From: Sulfurimonas sp.
Lineage (GTDB): Bacteria > Campylobacterota > Campylobacteria > Campylobacterales > Sulfurimonadaceae
DNA: 13,053 nt
Direction: 5' to 3'
Assembly: GCA_015487435.1 (NCBI GenBank)
Contig: WFPU01000323.1
Coordinates: 1-13,053 of the forward strand
A model generated the notes under the pieces. The model was not told the origin of the DNA and searched no databases. It saw nothing but the letters and a program-made list of their open reading frames with translations. Within the stretch, counting starts at the first letter, position 1; the number at the start of each line of letters is the position of its first letter. A program made the translations under genes and the position numbers. Below, piece after piece: positions 6,512-13,053 of this stretch.

Positions 6512-9500
6512 ATGATATTTATTAAGAAGATATGGTCATTTTTGATCTCTATGAAGTTGATGTTAGTATTGACTTTTGTATTTGCATTGGCTAGCGCAGT
6601 AGGCACATTTATAGAAAATGACTATGGTATAAATACATCATGGGCATTGGTTTATAGTAGTCGATGGTTTGAAGCGATTCAAGTACTTTTGGGTATAAGC
6701 ATTATTGGAAATATATTTAAATATAAGATGATTAAAATTAAAAAAATTCCTGTTCTTTTATTTCATATTGGATTTTTAGTTATTTTAGTTGGTTCAGGTG
6801 TTACTCGCTATTTTGGTTATGAAGGTGTAATGCATATTCGTGAAGGTGCTACACAAGATAAAATGATCTCATCAGATGCTTTTGTACAAATTAAAGCAAC
6901 AAAAGGTTCTAATAAATATGAAAGGGATGATGTTGTTTATATGTCAGAATTAGGTGGTAGAAATTTTAGTAACTCTTTAGATATAGATGAGAAAGAAGTT
7001 ACAGTCTCATTCAAAAAATTTATAAATAAAGCGGTTAAAATAGCAGTGGATGATCCAAATGGAGAACCAATAGCAGTATTTGTAATATTAACACCTCAAG
7101 GGCCAGAAAAATACTTTTTAAAAAAAGGTGAATCAATAGATATTGGTCCATTGGCTGTTTATTTTGATAAACAAGTAGAAATAAACAATAAACGGATATT
7201 ACAACTTAGTATCGAAAATGGCGAAATTAATTTTGTGTCAAATACTCCAATTAATTGGACAATGATGAGTAATCAATCTCATGGTAATTATGAGGCAGGG
7301 GTTAAATATAAATTCGATTTAAAAAAAATGTATGATGTTAAAGGTGTTAAACTTGTTTCAAAGGCAGTTTTTGACAAAGGCTTGGTTAAAGTTATAAGTA
7401 TAGATGAATATAAAAAAATCATGAATATGAAACACAGCACAGAAAAAGATGCACTTTCTGCATTGGTAGTAGATGTTGAATATGGTGGTGAACATAAAGA
7501 GATAGCACTAATGGGTAAAGGAAAACGCTACAAAGGATTTGCTGAAAATTTTGAGATGGGCGATACTAAATTTACATTAGAATGGGGAGCAAAAATGCTA
7601 GAGTTACCATTTTCCTTAAAGCTTAGAGATTTTAATTTACTAAAATATCCAGGTTCCATGAGTCCATCATCATATGAGAGTGAGGTTACATTGATAGATA
7701 AAGAAAATTCAGTTATACATGATTATAAAATATATATGAACAATATTCTTGATTACGGTGGATTTTTATTTTTTCAATCATCTTATGACAAAGATGAAAA
7801 AGGGACTATCCTTTCTGTAAATCATGATCCTGGAAAATGGCCTACCTATTTTGGCTATACGCTTTTAATAGTTGGAATGTTTTTGAATCTTTTAAATCCA
7901 AACAGCTATTTTTCAAAATTAGCTCGTACAAAATATGAATATACGCCAAGTTTAATTATGGCAATAGCGGTGATAGGCACACTTTTTTATTCTCAACCGT
8001 TAATGGCTTCAGAATCAGATATACCAAAAATGAAAAATGTTAATAAAGAGCATGCTAATTATTATGCAACTATGTTGGTGCAAAGTCGTGATGGACGGAT
8101 TAAACCCCTTGATACTATCAATACCAACTATATTAATAAAATTGCTGGAACAAGTACTGTCGCTGGTTTAAACCATAATCAAATTATTTTAGGTATGGTA
8201 ACAAACCCACATGCTTGGAAACAAATAGATATGATTAAAGCTACTCACCCAGAAGTTAAAAAAATATTAGGTATGGAAAAATCTCAAAAAAAGTTTTCTT
8301 ATAATGACGCTTTTGATATATATGGTCAATATAAATTAGCTTCTTTCGCAGAAGAAGCAATTAGAAAAAAACCAGCTCAAAGAGGTACATTAGAGAAAGA
8401 TATTATCAAAGTAGACGAGAGATTAAATGTCGCTTATATGGTGTATTCTGGCCGTTTTATGAGAGTATTTCCACTTCAAGGTGATCCCAATGACAAATGG
8501 TATTATCCAGATGAAGCGCTTAAGAGTTTTCCAGTTCAGGCATCACATGAAGTTTTATCAATATTAAGATATAACTCCAGTGCTTTAGCTTCTAGTATAC
8601 AAAGTGGAGACTATACTGAAGCAAATAAAGCTATTGATGCAATAAAAGATTATCAACAAAAATATTCCTCAGAGCTTATACCTTCTAAAACAATTATAAA
8701 AGCTGAATTAATGTACAATGAATTAAAAATATTTGATAGATTATATCCTGTTTATTTAATTGCAGGTTTCATACTATTAGTATTAGTATTTGTTCGTATA
8801 GCTAGACCACAGATAGATTTAAAAATGGCTACTCGCATTGTTGTAGCAGTATTAATATTAGGTTTTGTCGCACATACAGCAAGTATTGGATTGAGATGGT
8901 ATATCTCAGGACATGCCCCATGGAGTAATGGGTATGAGGCAATGCTTTATATCTCTTGGTCTATTATTCTCTCAGGTTTATTATTTGCAAGAACATCAGA
9001 ATTAGCTGTAGCAACAACAGGTATATTTGCAGGTATTACTCTATTTGTAGCACATCTAAGTTGGCTTGATCCACAAATTACAACAATGGTACCAGTGCTT
9101 AAATCTTACTGGTTAACTATACATGTTGCAGTTATTACTGCTAGTTATGGTTTTTTTGGTTTAAGTACACTACTAGGATTTGTATCATTGATTTTTTATA
9201 TAATGCTTCGTAATGAAAGTAATCGTAAACAAATTAGTGTAAATATTTTAGAGGCTACGCGTATTAGTGGGATGGCGATGATAGTTGGATTAACTCTGTT
9301 TACAGCAGGAAACTTTTTAGGTGGAGTATGGGCAAATGAATCGTGGGGACGCTACTGGGGTTGGGATCCAAAAGAAACTTGGTCTTTGATAACAATTTTA
9401 GTTTATGTGATTGGAGTGCATCTTCGTTTTGTTAAGGCATTAAGTTCAAACTTTTTATTTAACGCTTTTTCAGTAGTGGCATACAGTACTGTAATTATGA

Positions 9501-9676
9501 CTTATTTTGGTGTAAATTATTACCTTTCAGGGTTGCATTCTTATGCATCTGGCGACCCTGTACCGGTCCCTGAATGGATATATTATGTAATATCTGTTAT
9601 AATTATTGTAATTATAGCTGCATCATTTAATCGTAATAAATTAATAAAAGTTAAACCGATATCAAATAAAAAATAA
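6512..9676 (+). CDS. ccsBA: Fused CcsB-CcsA cytochrome c synthase (System II haem lyase)
   Basis: Encodes 1054 residues. It exports haem across the inner membrane and ligates it to periplasmic apocytochromes. The CcsB/ResB half has membrane helices at about 13-33, 52-68 and 79-98, then a long periplasmic domain and a helix at 446-461. A second periplasmic stretch starting with DGRIKPLDT (527-535) leads into the CcsA half from about 743, with the conserved GHAPWSNGYE at 800-809. The tryptophan-rich WWD haem-binding segment is at 938-957 (WGRYWGWDPKETW). By spacing to the studied Helicobacter protein I assign H85 and H970 as membrane histidines, and H871 and H1009 as the outer haem ligands. All catalytic elements are present, so it should be active. 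It is somewhat longer than the roughly 900-940 residues I recall for Helicobacter and Wolinella forms. Its place after a cytochrome with odd haem motifs raises the possibility of a dedicated lyase; it may equally be the housekeeping enzyme. Confidence 0.97.
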   Translation: MIFIKKIWSFLISMKLMLVLTFVFALASAVGTFIENDYGINTSWALVYSSRWFEAIQVLLGISIIGNIFKYKMIKIKKIPVLLFHIGFLVILVGSGVTRYFGYEGVMHIREGATQDKMISSDAFVQIKATKGSNKYERDDVVYMSELGGRNFSNSLDIDEKEVTVSFKKFINKAVKIAVDDPNGEPIAVFVILTPQGPEKYFLKKGESIDIGPLAVYFDKQVEINNKRILQLSIENGEINFVSNTPINWTMMSNQSHGNYEAGVKYKFDLKKMYDVKGVKLVSKAVFDKGLVKVISIDEYKKIMNMKHSTEKDALSALVVDVEYGGEHKEIALMGKGKRYKGFAENFEMGDTKFTLEWGAKMLELPFSLKLRDFNLLKYPGSMSPSSYESEVTLIDKENSVIHDYKIYMNNILDYGGFLFFQSSYDKDEKGTILSVNHDPGKWPTYFGYTLLIVGMFLNLLNPNSYFSKLARTKYEYTPSLIMAIAVIGTLFYSQPLMASESDIPKMKNVNKEHANYYATMLVQSRDGRIKPLDTINTNYINKIAGTSTVAGLNHNQIILGMVTNPHAWKQIDMIKATHPEVKKILGMEKSQKKFSYNDAFDIYGQYKLASFAEEAIRKKPAQRGTLEKDIIKVDERLNVAYMVYSGRFMRVFPLQGDPNDKWYYPDEALKSFPVQASHEVLSILRYNSSALASSIQSGDYTEANKAIDAIKDYQQKYSSELIPSKTIIKAELMYNELKIFDRLYPVYLIAGFILLVLVFVRIARPQIDLKMATRIVVAVLILGFVAHTASIGLRWYISGHAPWSNGYEAMLYISWSIILSGLLFARTSELAVATTGIFAGITLFVAHLSWLDPQITTMVPVLKSYWLTIHVAVITASYGFFGLSTLLGFVSLIFYIMLRNESNRKQISVNILEATRISGMAMIVGLTLFTAGNFLGGVWANESWGRYWGWDPKETWSLITILVYVIGVHLRFVKALSSNFLFNAFSVVAYSTVIMTYFGVNYYLSGLHSYASGDPVPVPEWIYYVISVIIIVIIAASFNRNKLIKVKPISNKK

Positions 9677-9706
9677 AAGCAAAAATAGTGTTTGGAGTAT
9701 TTAATT

Positions 9707-12169
9707 ATGAAAATATTTAGATACTCTTATTTAAAATGGACTGTTTCACTTTTTTTACTTCTCTCTGGTAGTTCTGCTCTTATATATCAGGTGCTTTGGG
9801 TTCGTCTTCTAGGATTAAGCATTGGATCTACTTCTATCTCTATAAGTACAGTTTTAGCAGCATTTTTTCTCGGTTTAGGACTTGGTAGTTATTTTGCCGG
9901 ATATATTATAAAAAAATTTCAAAATAGATTTAAAGTTTACCTTGTAGTTGAGATAGCAATTGCATTAAGTGCTATTTTATTGCTACCAATACTTTTAAAT
10001 TTAGATTACTTCATCTCAATACTTCCGATTATTGAAGCTGGTTTAGGATTTAAATTTTTTGTAGTGGTGTTACTTCTTTTTATACCAACATTTTTAATTG
10101 GTACTACTTTTCCTCTGCTAATGTCTATTGCAATTATACATAAAAATGAAATTGGAGGAAAGCTTGCACACTTTTATGCATTCAATAGTGCTGGTGCTGT
10201 TGCTGGAGTGCTGCTAGCAGGTTTTGTTTTTATACCACATTTTGGCTTAGATGGTACTCTATATATAGCAGCCGCACTTAATCTGCTTATTGTGTTGATA
10301 GGTTTTGCTTTATACGACCGTTTTACTTTTTTTACCAATACTTTATCTATATCTTCACATGATATGCAAGAGCCAAAAAAATTTAATAATAAAGCCCTGA
10401 TTGTACTTTTTGTGACTGGACTAAGTGCAATGGCAACAGAAGTTGGTTGGATGAAGTTTCTTATTATATATACAGAGAATACAATTTATGGGTTTTCTTT
10501 GATTTTAGCCATGTTTTTAATTGGTATTACTATTGGTTCATTTATAGCTAAATCTAAGATAATTTCCAATTTTAACACAGAAAAAGTTCTATTTTTTGGA
10601 CTAATTTTACTTGCAGTAGCACTTTTAGGCGCTCGAGTTGGTTTAGGGATGTTTCCAGAAATTTATGAGCAACTAAATTCAATGGAAGTTGACCCTTTTA
10701 TTTATAGATGGAGTAAATACTTTGTTATGTTTTTGCTACTACTACCTGCAACTGCCCTTTTTGGAGCACTTTTTCCTATATCTTTAAAATATTATTTTCC
10801 TGATATTGCTACACTTCATTCTCATGTTGGTCGAGCATATGCCGTTAATATTATTGCGGGGATTTTTGGTTCTGTAATTGCTGGATTTTGGATTATTCCA
10901 TATTTCTCAACAGATGTTCTATTAACAGCCATGTCAATACTAGTTTTACTTTCTTCTTTACTCTTTATAAAGTGCTTTAGAATTCAAAAAGTTTCATATA
11001 TTTTGGGTGCCTTTATTGTTATATTTCTATTATCAAGTAATTATTTAGCACATATAGATTATCGTTCCATGATAAACTTAGTGATACAGCGTAATGCTGG
11101 AGTACACGCTTCAGATTTGAACTTTAAGACTCATTATATTAAAGAGGGGCAAACGGGGATTATTAGTATACATAGTTATCATAACAGCCCATGCATTATG
11201 ATACTATCAAATAATGGTATGCCAGAATCGACTATAAATATATGCGAGAGTGATAAGTTGTTACTAAGTGAATTTTTATTGGGACAGATCCCATTTTTAC
11301 TAAATCCTAGTGCGCAAAAAGCATTTGTTATCGGTTATGGAGGAGGAACAACAGTTAAGGCATTGGCAATGAATCCGTTAAAGAGTATTGATATAGTTGA
11401 ACTTGATTCTGCCGTACTTGATGCTGTTAGAACTCTTTATAGCAACAAATTACCAACAGATAGTGATAAAAGAGTCCATATAAGTGTTAATGATGCACGA
11501 AACAGTTTATTAATCTCCAAAGAATCTTATGATATTATAGTGTCACAACCCTCACACCCATGGCTTTCAGGTGGATCAAATATAATGAATAAAGATTTTT
11601 TTAAAATTGTTAAGTCTAAACTTTTAGAAGATGGGATTAGTGCGCAGTGGCTGCCTCTATTTAAGATTGATGTGGCAACACTAAAAAGTATAATAAAAGC
11701 ATATACAGATACTTTTGAATATGTGATTAGCTTTGTTAATGTTCAGACAAGAGATTTTTTAATGTTTGGCTCTTCTCAACCAATAGTTTATGATTATGAA
11801 AAAATTCAAAAAATAATGAAAAATCCACAAATAAATAGTGTCCTTAAACATCTAAATATAGAGAATGTACATGATTTAATGCGTTATTTTGCCCTTTCAA
11901 GAGATCAATTAATTAAGATTAGCAGTTTAGCTATACCTGCTAATGATACTAACTTATTGGCTGAGATATATAGATCTAGATATAATGATGAGGATGGTAA
12001 CAGTTTTGATACATTAGGATTTTTGAAAAAAAGTTTTTCATATGATATTAGCAGTTATTTAGGAGATAAATCTATCAAAAAACTTTATGAGCAGTACTAC
12101 TATTTTAATTTAAATGGATATGTAAATGAAGCTAAATTATTAAAGCAAACGATAAACAAAGATTTATAA
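9707..12169 (+). CDS. Polytopic membrane protein with spermidine-synthase-like C-terminal domain
   Basis: I place the start at the ATG at 9707 because GGAG (9694-9697) sits 9 bases before it; an in-frame TTG at 9692 would lie upstream of that ribosome site. The product is 820 residues. Residues about 10-445 hold many membrane helices in two similar halves, beginning with SGSSALIYQVLWVRLLGLSIG and the glycine-rich FLGLGLGSYFAG typical of transporter-like domains fused to spermidine synthases. From about 475 the chain is soluble, with a Rossmann methyltransferase-like core: GYGGGTT (543-549), VELD (564-567), NDARNS (595-600) and SQPSHPW (613-619). The acidic residues that bind the amine and act as base in true aminopropyltransferases are not seen: SQPSHPW stands where DxxDP-like residues are expected. 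Polyamine synthesis is therefore doubtful and the substrate unknown. It begins 30 bases after ccsBA and is probably co-transcribed. Confidence 0.88.
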   Translation: MKIFRYSYLKWTVSLFLLLSGSSALIYQVLWVRLLGLSIGSTSISISTVLAAFFLGLGLGSYFAGYIIKKFQNRFKVYLVVEIAIALSAILLLPILLNLDYFISILPIIEAGLGFKFFVVVLLLFIPTFLIGTTFPLLMSIAIIHKNEIGGKLAHFYAFNSAGAVAGVLLAGFVFIPHFGLDGTLYIAAALNLLIVLIGFALYDRFTFFTNTLSISSHDMQEPKKFNNKALIVLFVTGLSAMATEVGWMKFLIIYTENTIYGFSLILAMFLIGITIGSFIAKSKIISNFNTEKVLFFGLILLAVALLGARVGLGMFPEIYEQLNSMEVDPFIYRWSKYFVMFLLLLPATALFGALFPISLKYYFPDIATLHSHVGRAYAVNIIAGIFGSVIAGFWIIPYFSTDVLLTAMSILVLLSSLLFIKCFRIQKVSYILGAFIVIFLLSSNYLAHIDYRSMINLVIQRNAGVHASDLNFKTHYIKEGQTGIISIHSYHNSPCIMILSNNGMPESTINICESDKLLLSEFLLGQIPFLLNPSAQKAFVIGYGGGTTVKALAMNPLKSIDIVELDSAVLDAVRTLYSNKLPTDSDKRVHISVNDARNSLLISKESYDIIVSQPSHPWLSGGSNIMNKDFFKIVKSKLLEDGISAQWLPLFKIDVATLKSIIKAYTDTFEYVISFVNVQTRDFLMFGSSQPIVYDYEKIQKIMKNPQINSVLKHLNIENVHDLMRYFALSRDQLIKISSLAIPANDTNLLAEIYRSRYNDEDGNSFDTLGFLKKSFSYDISSYLGDKSIKKLYEQYYYFNLNGYVNEAKLLKQTINKDL

Positions 12170-12197
12170 TTGTGTCCTCTTATTAATTAAAAACTAG

Positions 12198-12260
12198 ACC
12201 CTAAATCAAGTTTAGGGTGACGCTGAGGATGGTTCTGTCATTCTGGACTTGATCCAGAAT
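12198..12260. repeat. Inverted pair of palindromic repeats (REPIN-like), locus 2
   Basis: A second head-to-head pair of the family at 6314-6424. Unit A has arms ACCCTAAA (12198-12205) and TTTAGGGT (12211-12218) around TCAAG, followed by GACG. Unit B, inverted, has arms ATTCTGGA (12240-12247) and TCCAGAAT (12253-12260) around CTTGA, preceded by CTGTC. The loops are identical to locus 1, while the arm sequences differ and remain fully paired. It lies in the 182-base gap between the membrane protein and the lipoprotein gene. The remaining sequence of that gap is AT-rich with a promoter-like site near its end. Confidence 0.87.
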
Positions 12261-12308
12261 CTAATAACTAATCGTTCAGAGAAATCAATTATTTCGTTAT
12301 ACAACTTC

Positions 12309-12317
12309 TGTTATAAT
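12309..12317 (+). promoter_or_regulatory. Candidate extended -10 promoter for the lipoprotein gene
   Basis: TGTTATAAT forms an extended -10 box (TG-N-TATAAT). Transcription would begin near 12324, which is downstream of the ATG at 12319 and upstream of AAGGA (12339-12343) and the ATG at 12352. This supports the later start codon. A clear -35 hexamer is not seen; TTATTT at 12289-12294 is a weak candidate. Confidence 0.6.
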
Positions 12318-12351
12318 TATGAAATTGTTATTAAGCTTAAGGAAAGAATAT

Positions 12352-12954
12352 ATGAAACATTGGATTTTGTTAGTAGTGGCAACTTTTTTTATAAGCGGAT
12401 GCTCAACATTACAAGTACAAGTAGATAGTGATCCTGAGTATGATTATAGTGTATTAAATAAGTTTTATGTTGTTTATACAAAAAAAGATGATGGAAAAAA
12501 CTTTATGCGAAGTCGTTTGAAAAAATCCTTAATTAATTATTTTGAAAAAAAAGGTTATATCTCTTCACAAAAAAAAGATGCTGATTTTTATATTGTATTT
12601 CATCTTGATGTTCAAAAAAGAAGTGAGTTGGAGACAAATTATCAAGAGATGGGTATGGGTCTAAGAGCAGATTATTATAACCGTTTAGCATATGATGCAG
12701 ATGGTAAAATGTATATGTTGGATCACTTTCCAAGAGAACCTATAAGTTCTGTTACAACTACACGGACCTATGAGTATGAAGAGGGAAGATTTGTTGTGGA
12801 AATTTTAGATCTACAAAAAAATACTGTATTTTGGTTGTCAACAGCAGAAGATGAACTCTCAACTGAGATAGATTCACAAGAGAAGAAAAGTATTTATATT
12901 AACAATTTATTAGAAAAAATGTTTAATAAATTTCCTAATAAAAGTAATAAATAA
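12352..12954 (+). CDS. DUF4136-type outer-membrane lipoprotein
   Basis: I choose the ATG at 12352 because AAGGA lies 8 bases before it and the resulting N-terminus is a textbook lipoprotein signal: MKHWILLVVATFFISGC with the lipidated cysteine at residue 17. An upstream in-frame ATG (12319) overlaps the tail of the promoter box. The mature protein has Ser after Cys, which favours outer-membrane sorting. The pattern fits DUF4136 lipoproteins: an early Asp-Tyr segment with a strand (LNKFYVVYT), a helix (SRLKKSLINYFEKKGY), a strand with DADFYIVFHLDV, and a final sheet with GRFVVEILDLQKNTVFW, corresponding to the family's typical xIDLVDxxxxxxVW. The family's role is unknown. The gene has its own promoter, is separated from its neighbour by 182 bases with palindromic repeats, and is followed by a convergent gene. 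A link with the cytochrome genes is not shown. Product length is 200 residues. Confidence 0.88.
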   Translation: MKHWILLVVATFFISGCSTLQVQVDSDPEYDYSVLNKFYVVYTKKDDGKNFMRSRLKKSLINYFEKKGYISSQKKDADFYIVFHLDVQKRSELETNYQEMGMGLRADYYNRLAYDADGKMYMLDHFPREPISSVTTTRTYEYEEGRFVVEILDLQKNTVFWLSTAEDELSTEIDSQEKKSIYINNLLEKMFNKFPNKSNK

Positions 12955-12982
12955 TAAAATTTTAATTGTTACAGCTTATTGC

Positions 12983-13053
12983 TTATTTTTTGTGACATCT
13001 TTTACATACTCCAAAAGCAACAGGACCTTTCATTCTAAGCAGATACACTCCAC
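12983..13053 (-). CDS. C-terminal end of a minus-strand gene, possible c-type cytochrome
   Basis: Reading leftwards from the window edge, one minus-strand frame gives 22 codons, GVYLLRMKGPVAFGVCKRCHKK (given here as 13051-12986), and then a TAA stop at 12985-12983. The tail contains CKRCH, a canonical CXXCH haem c attachment motif, three residues before the end. With a cytochrome operon and a haem lyase nearby, a C-terminal haem site is a reasonable reading. The same pattern could also be half of a zinc ribbon, and a stop-bounded frame this short can arise by chance. The gene would be convergent with the lipoprotein gene, with 28 bases between stops and no clear terminator hairpin. The 5' part lies outside the window. 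Confidence 0.5.
   Translation of the reverse strand, partial: GVYLLRMKGPVAFGVCKRCHKK

Noticed and set aside
9692..9706. TTG start for the membrane protein
   Set aside because: The Shine-Dalgarno GGAG lies inside this stretch and points to the ATG at 9707, where the hydrophobic protein begins normally.
12319..12351. Upstream ATG start for the lipoprotein
   Set aside because: It lies immediately after the TATAAT box, so it is probably not in the transcript, and it would add 11 residues before a perfect lipoprotein signal.
12533..12733. Minus-strand open frame inside the lipoprotein gene
   Set aside because: No ribosome site and no recognisable protein pattern; the plus strand is convincingly coding.

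Overview
The window is AT-rich, densely packed DNA. It most likely comes from the Campylobacterota (the Sulfurimonas, Sulfurovum, Arcobacter or Wolinella kind of bacterium). The best evidence is a roughly 1050-residue fused CcsB-CcsA haem lyase, the form typical of that group, together with low GC, short spacers and Campylobacterota-like -10 boxes. This is an inference; no rRNA or marker gene is present.

Positions 1-6313 hold one compact plus-strand gene run: a parvulin prolyl isomerase (cut by the window start), a cysteine-free outer-membrane beta-barrel with an acidic periplasmic extension, a secreted six-bladed NHL beta-propeller, a secreted multihaem cytochrome c with up to 12 haem sites, and a small secreted protein of unknown function. 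Gaps are 9, 11, -4 and 12 bases, so co-transcription is likely. Isomerase, barrel, propeller and multihaem cytochrome together recall the outer-membrane and extracellular cytochrome clusters of Geobacter-type bacteria. The set could build an electron conduit or a cytochrome filament across the outer membrane. Two of the haem sites are non-canonical: C-X12-CH and C-X4-CH.

Positions 6314-6511 carry a pair of inverted palindromic repeats and a probable promoter. Then comes ccsBA (6512-9676), the System II cytochrome c synthase that attaches haem to periplasmic apocytochromes. Thirty bases later a polytopic membrane protein with a spermidine-synthase-like C-terminal domain begins (9707-12169). 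A second inverted palindrome pair and a promoter (12170-12351) precede a DUF4136-type lipoprotein (12352-12954). At the right edge the minus strand carries the last codons of another gene ending in CKRCH, possibly another c-type cytochrome.

Working model: the beta-barrel, propeller and isomerase support export, folding and positioning of the multihaem cytochrome, and CcsBA matures it. In Wolinella, an unusual long haem motif is served by a dedicated CcsBA-type lyase, in a cluster that also holds a prolyl isomerase. The same logic may apply here to the C-X12-CH site.
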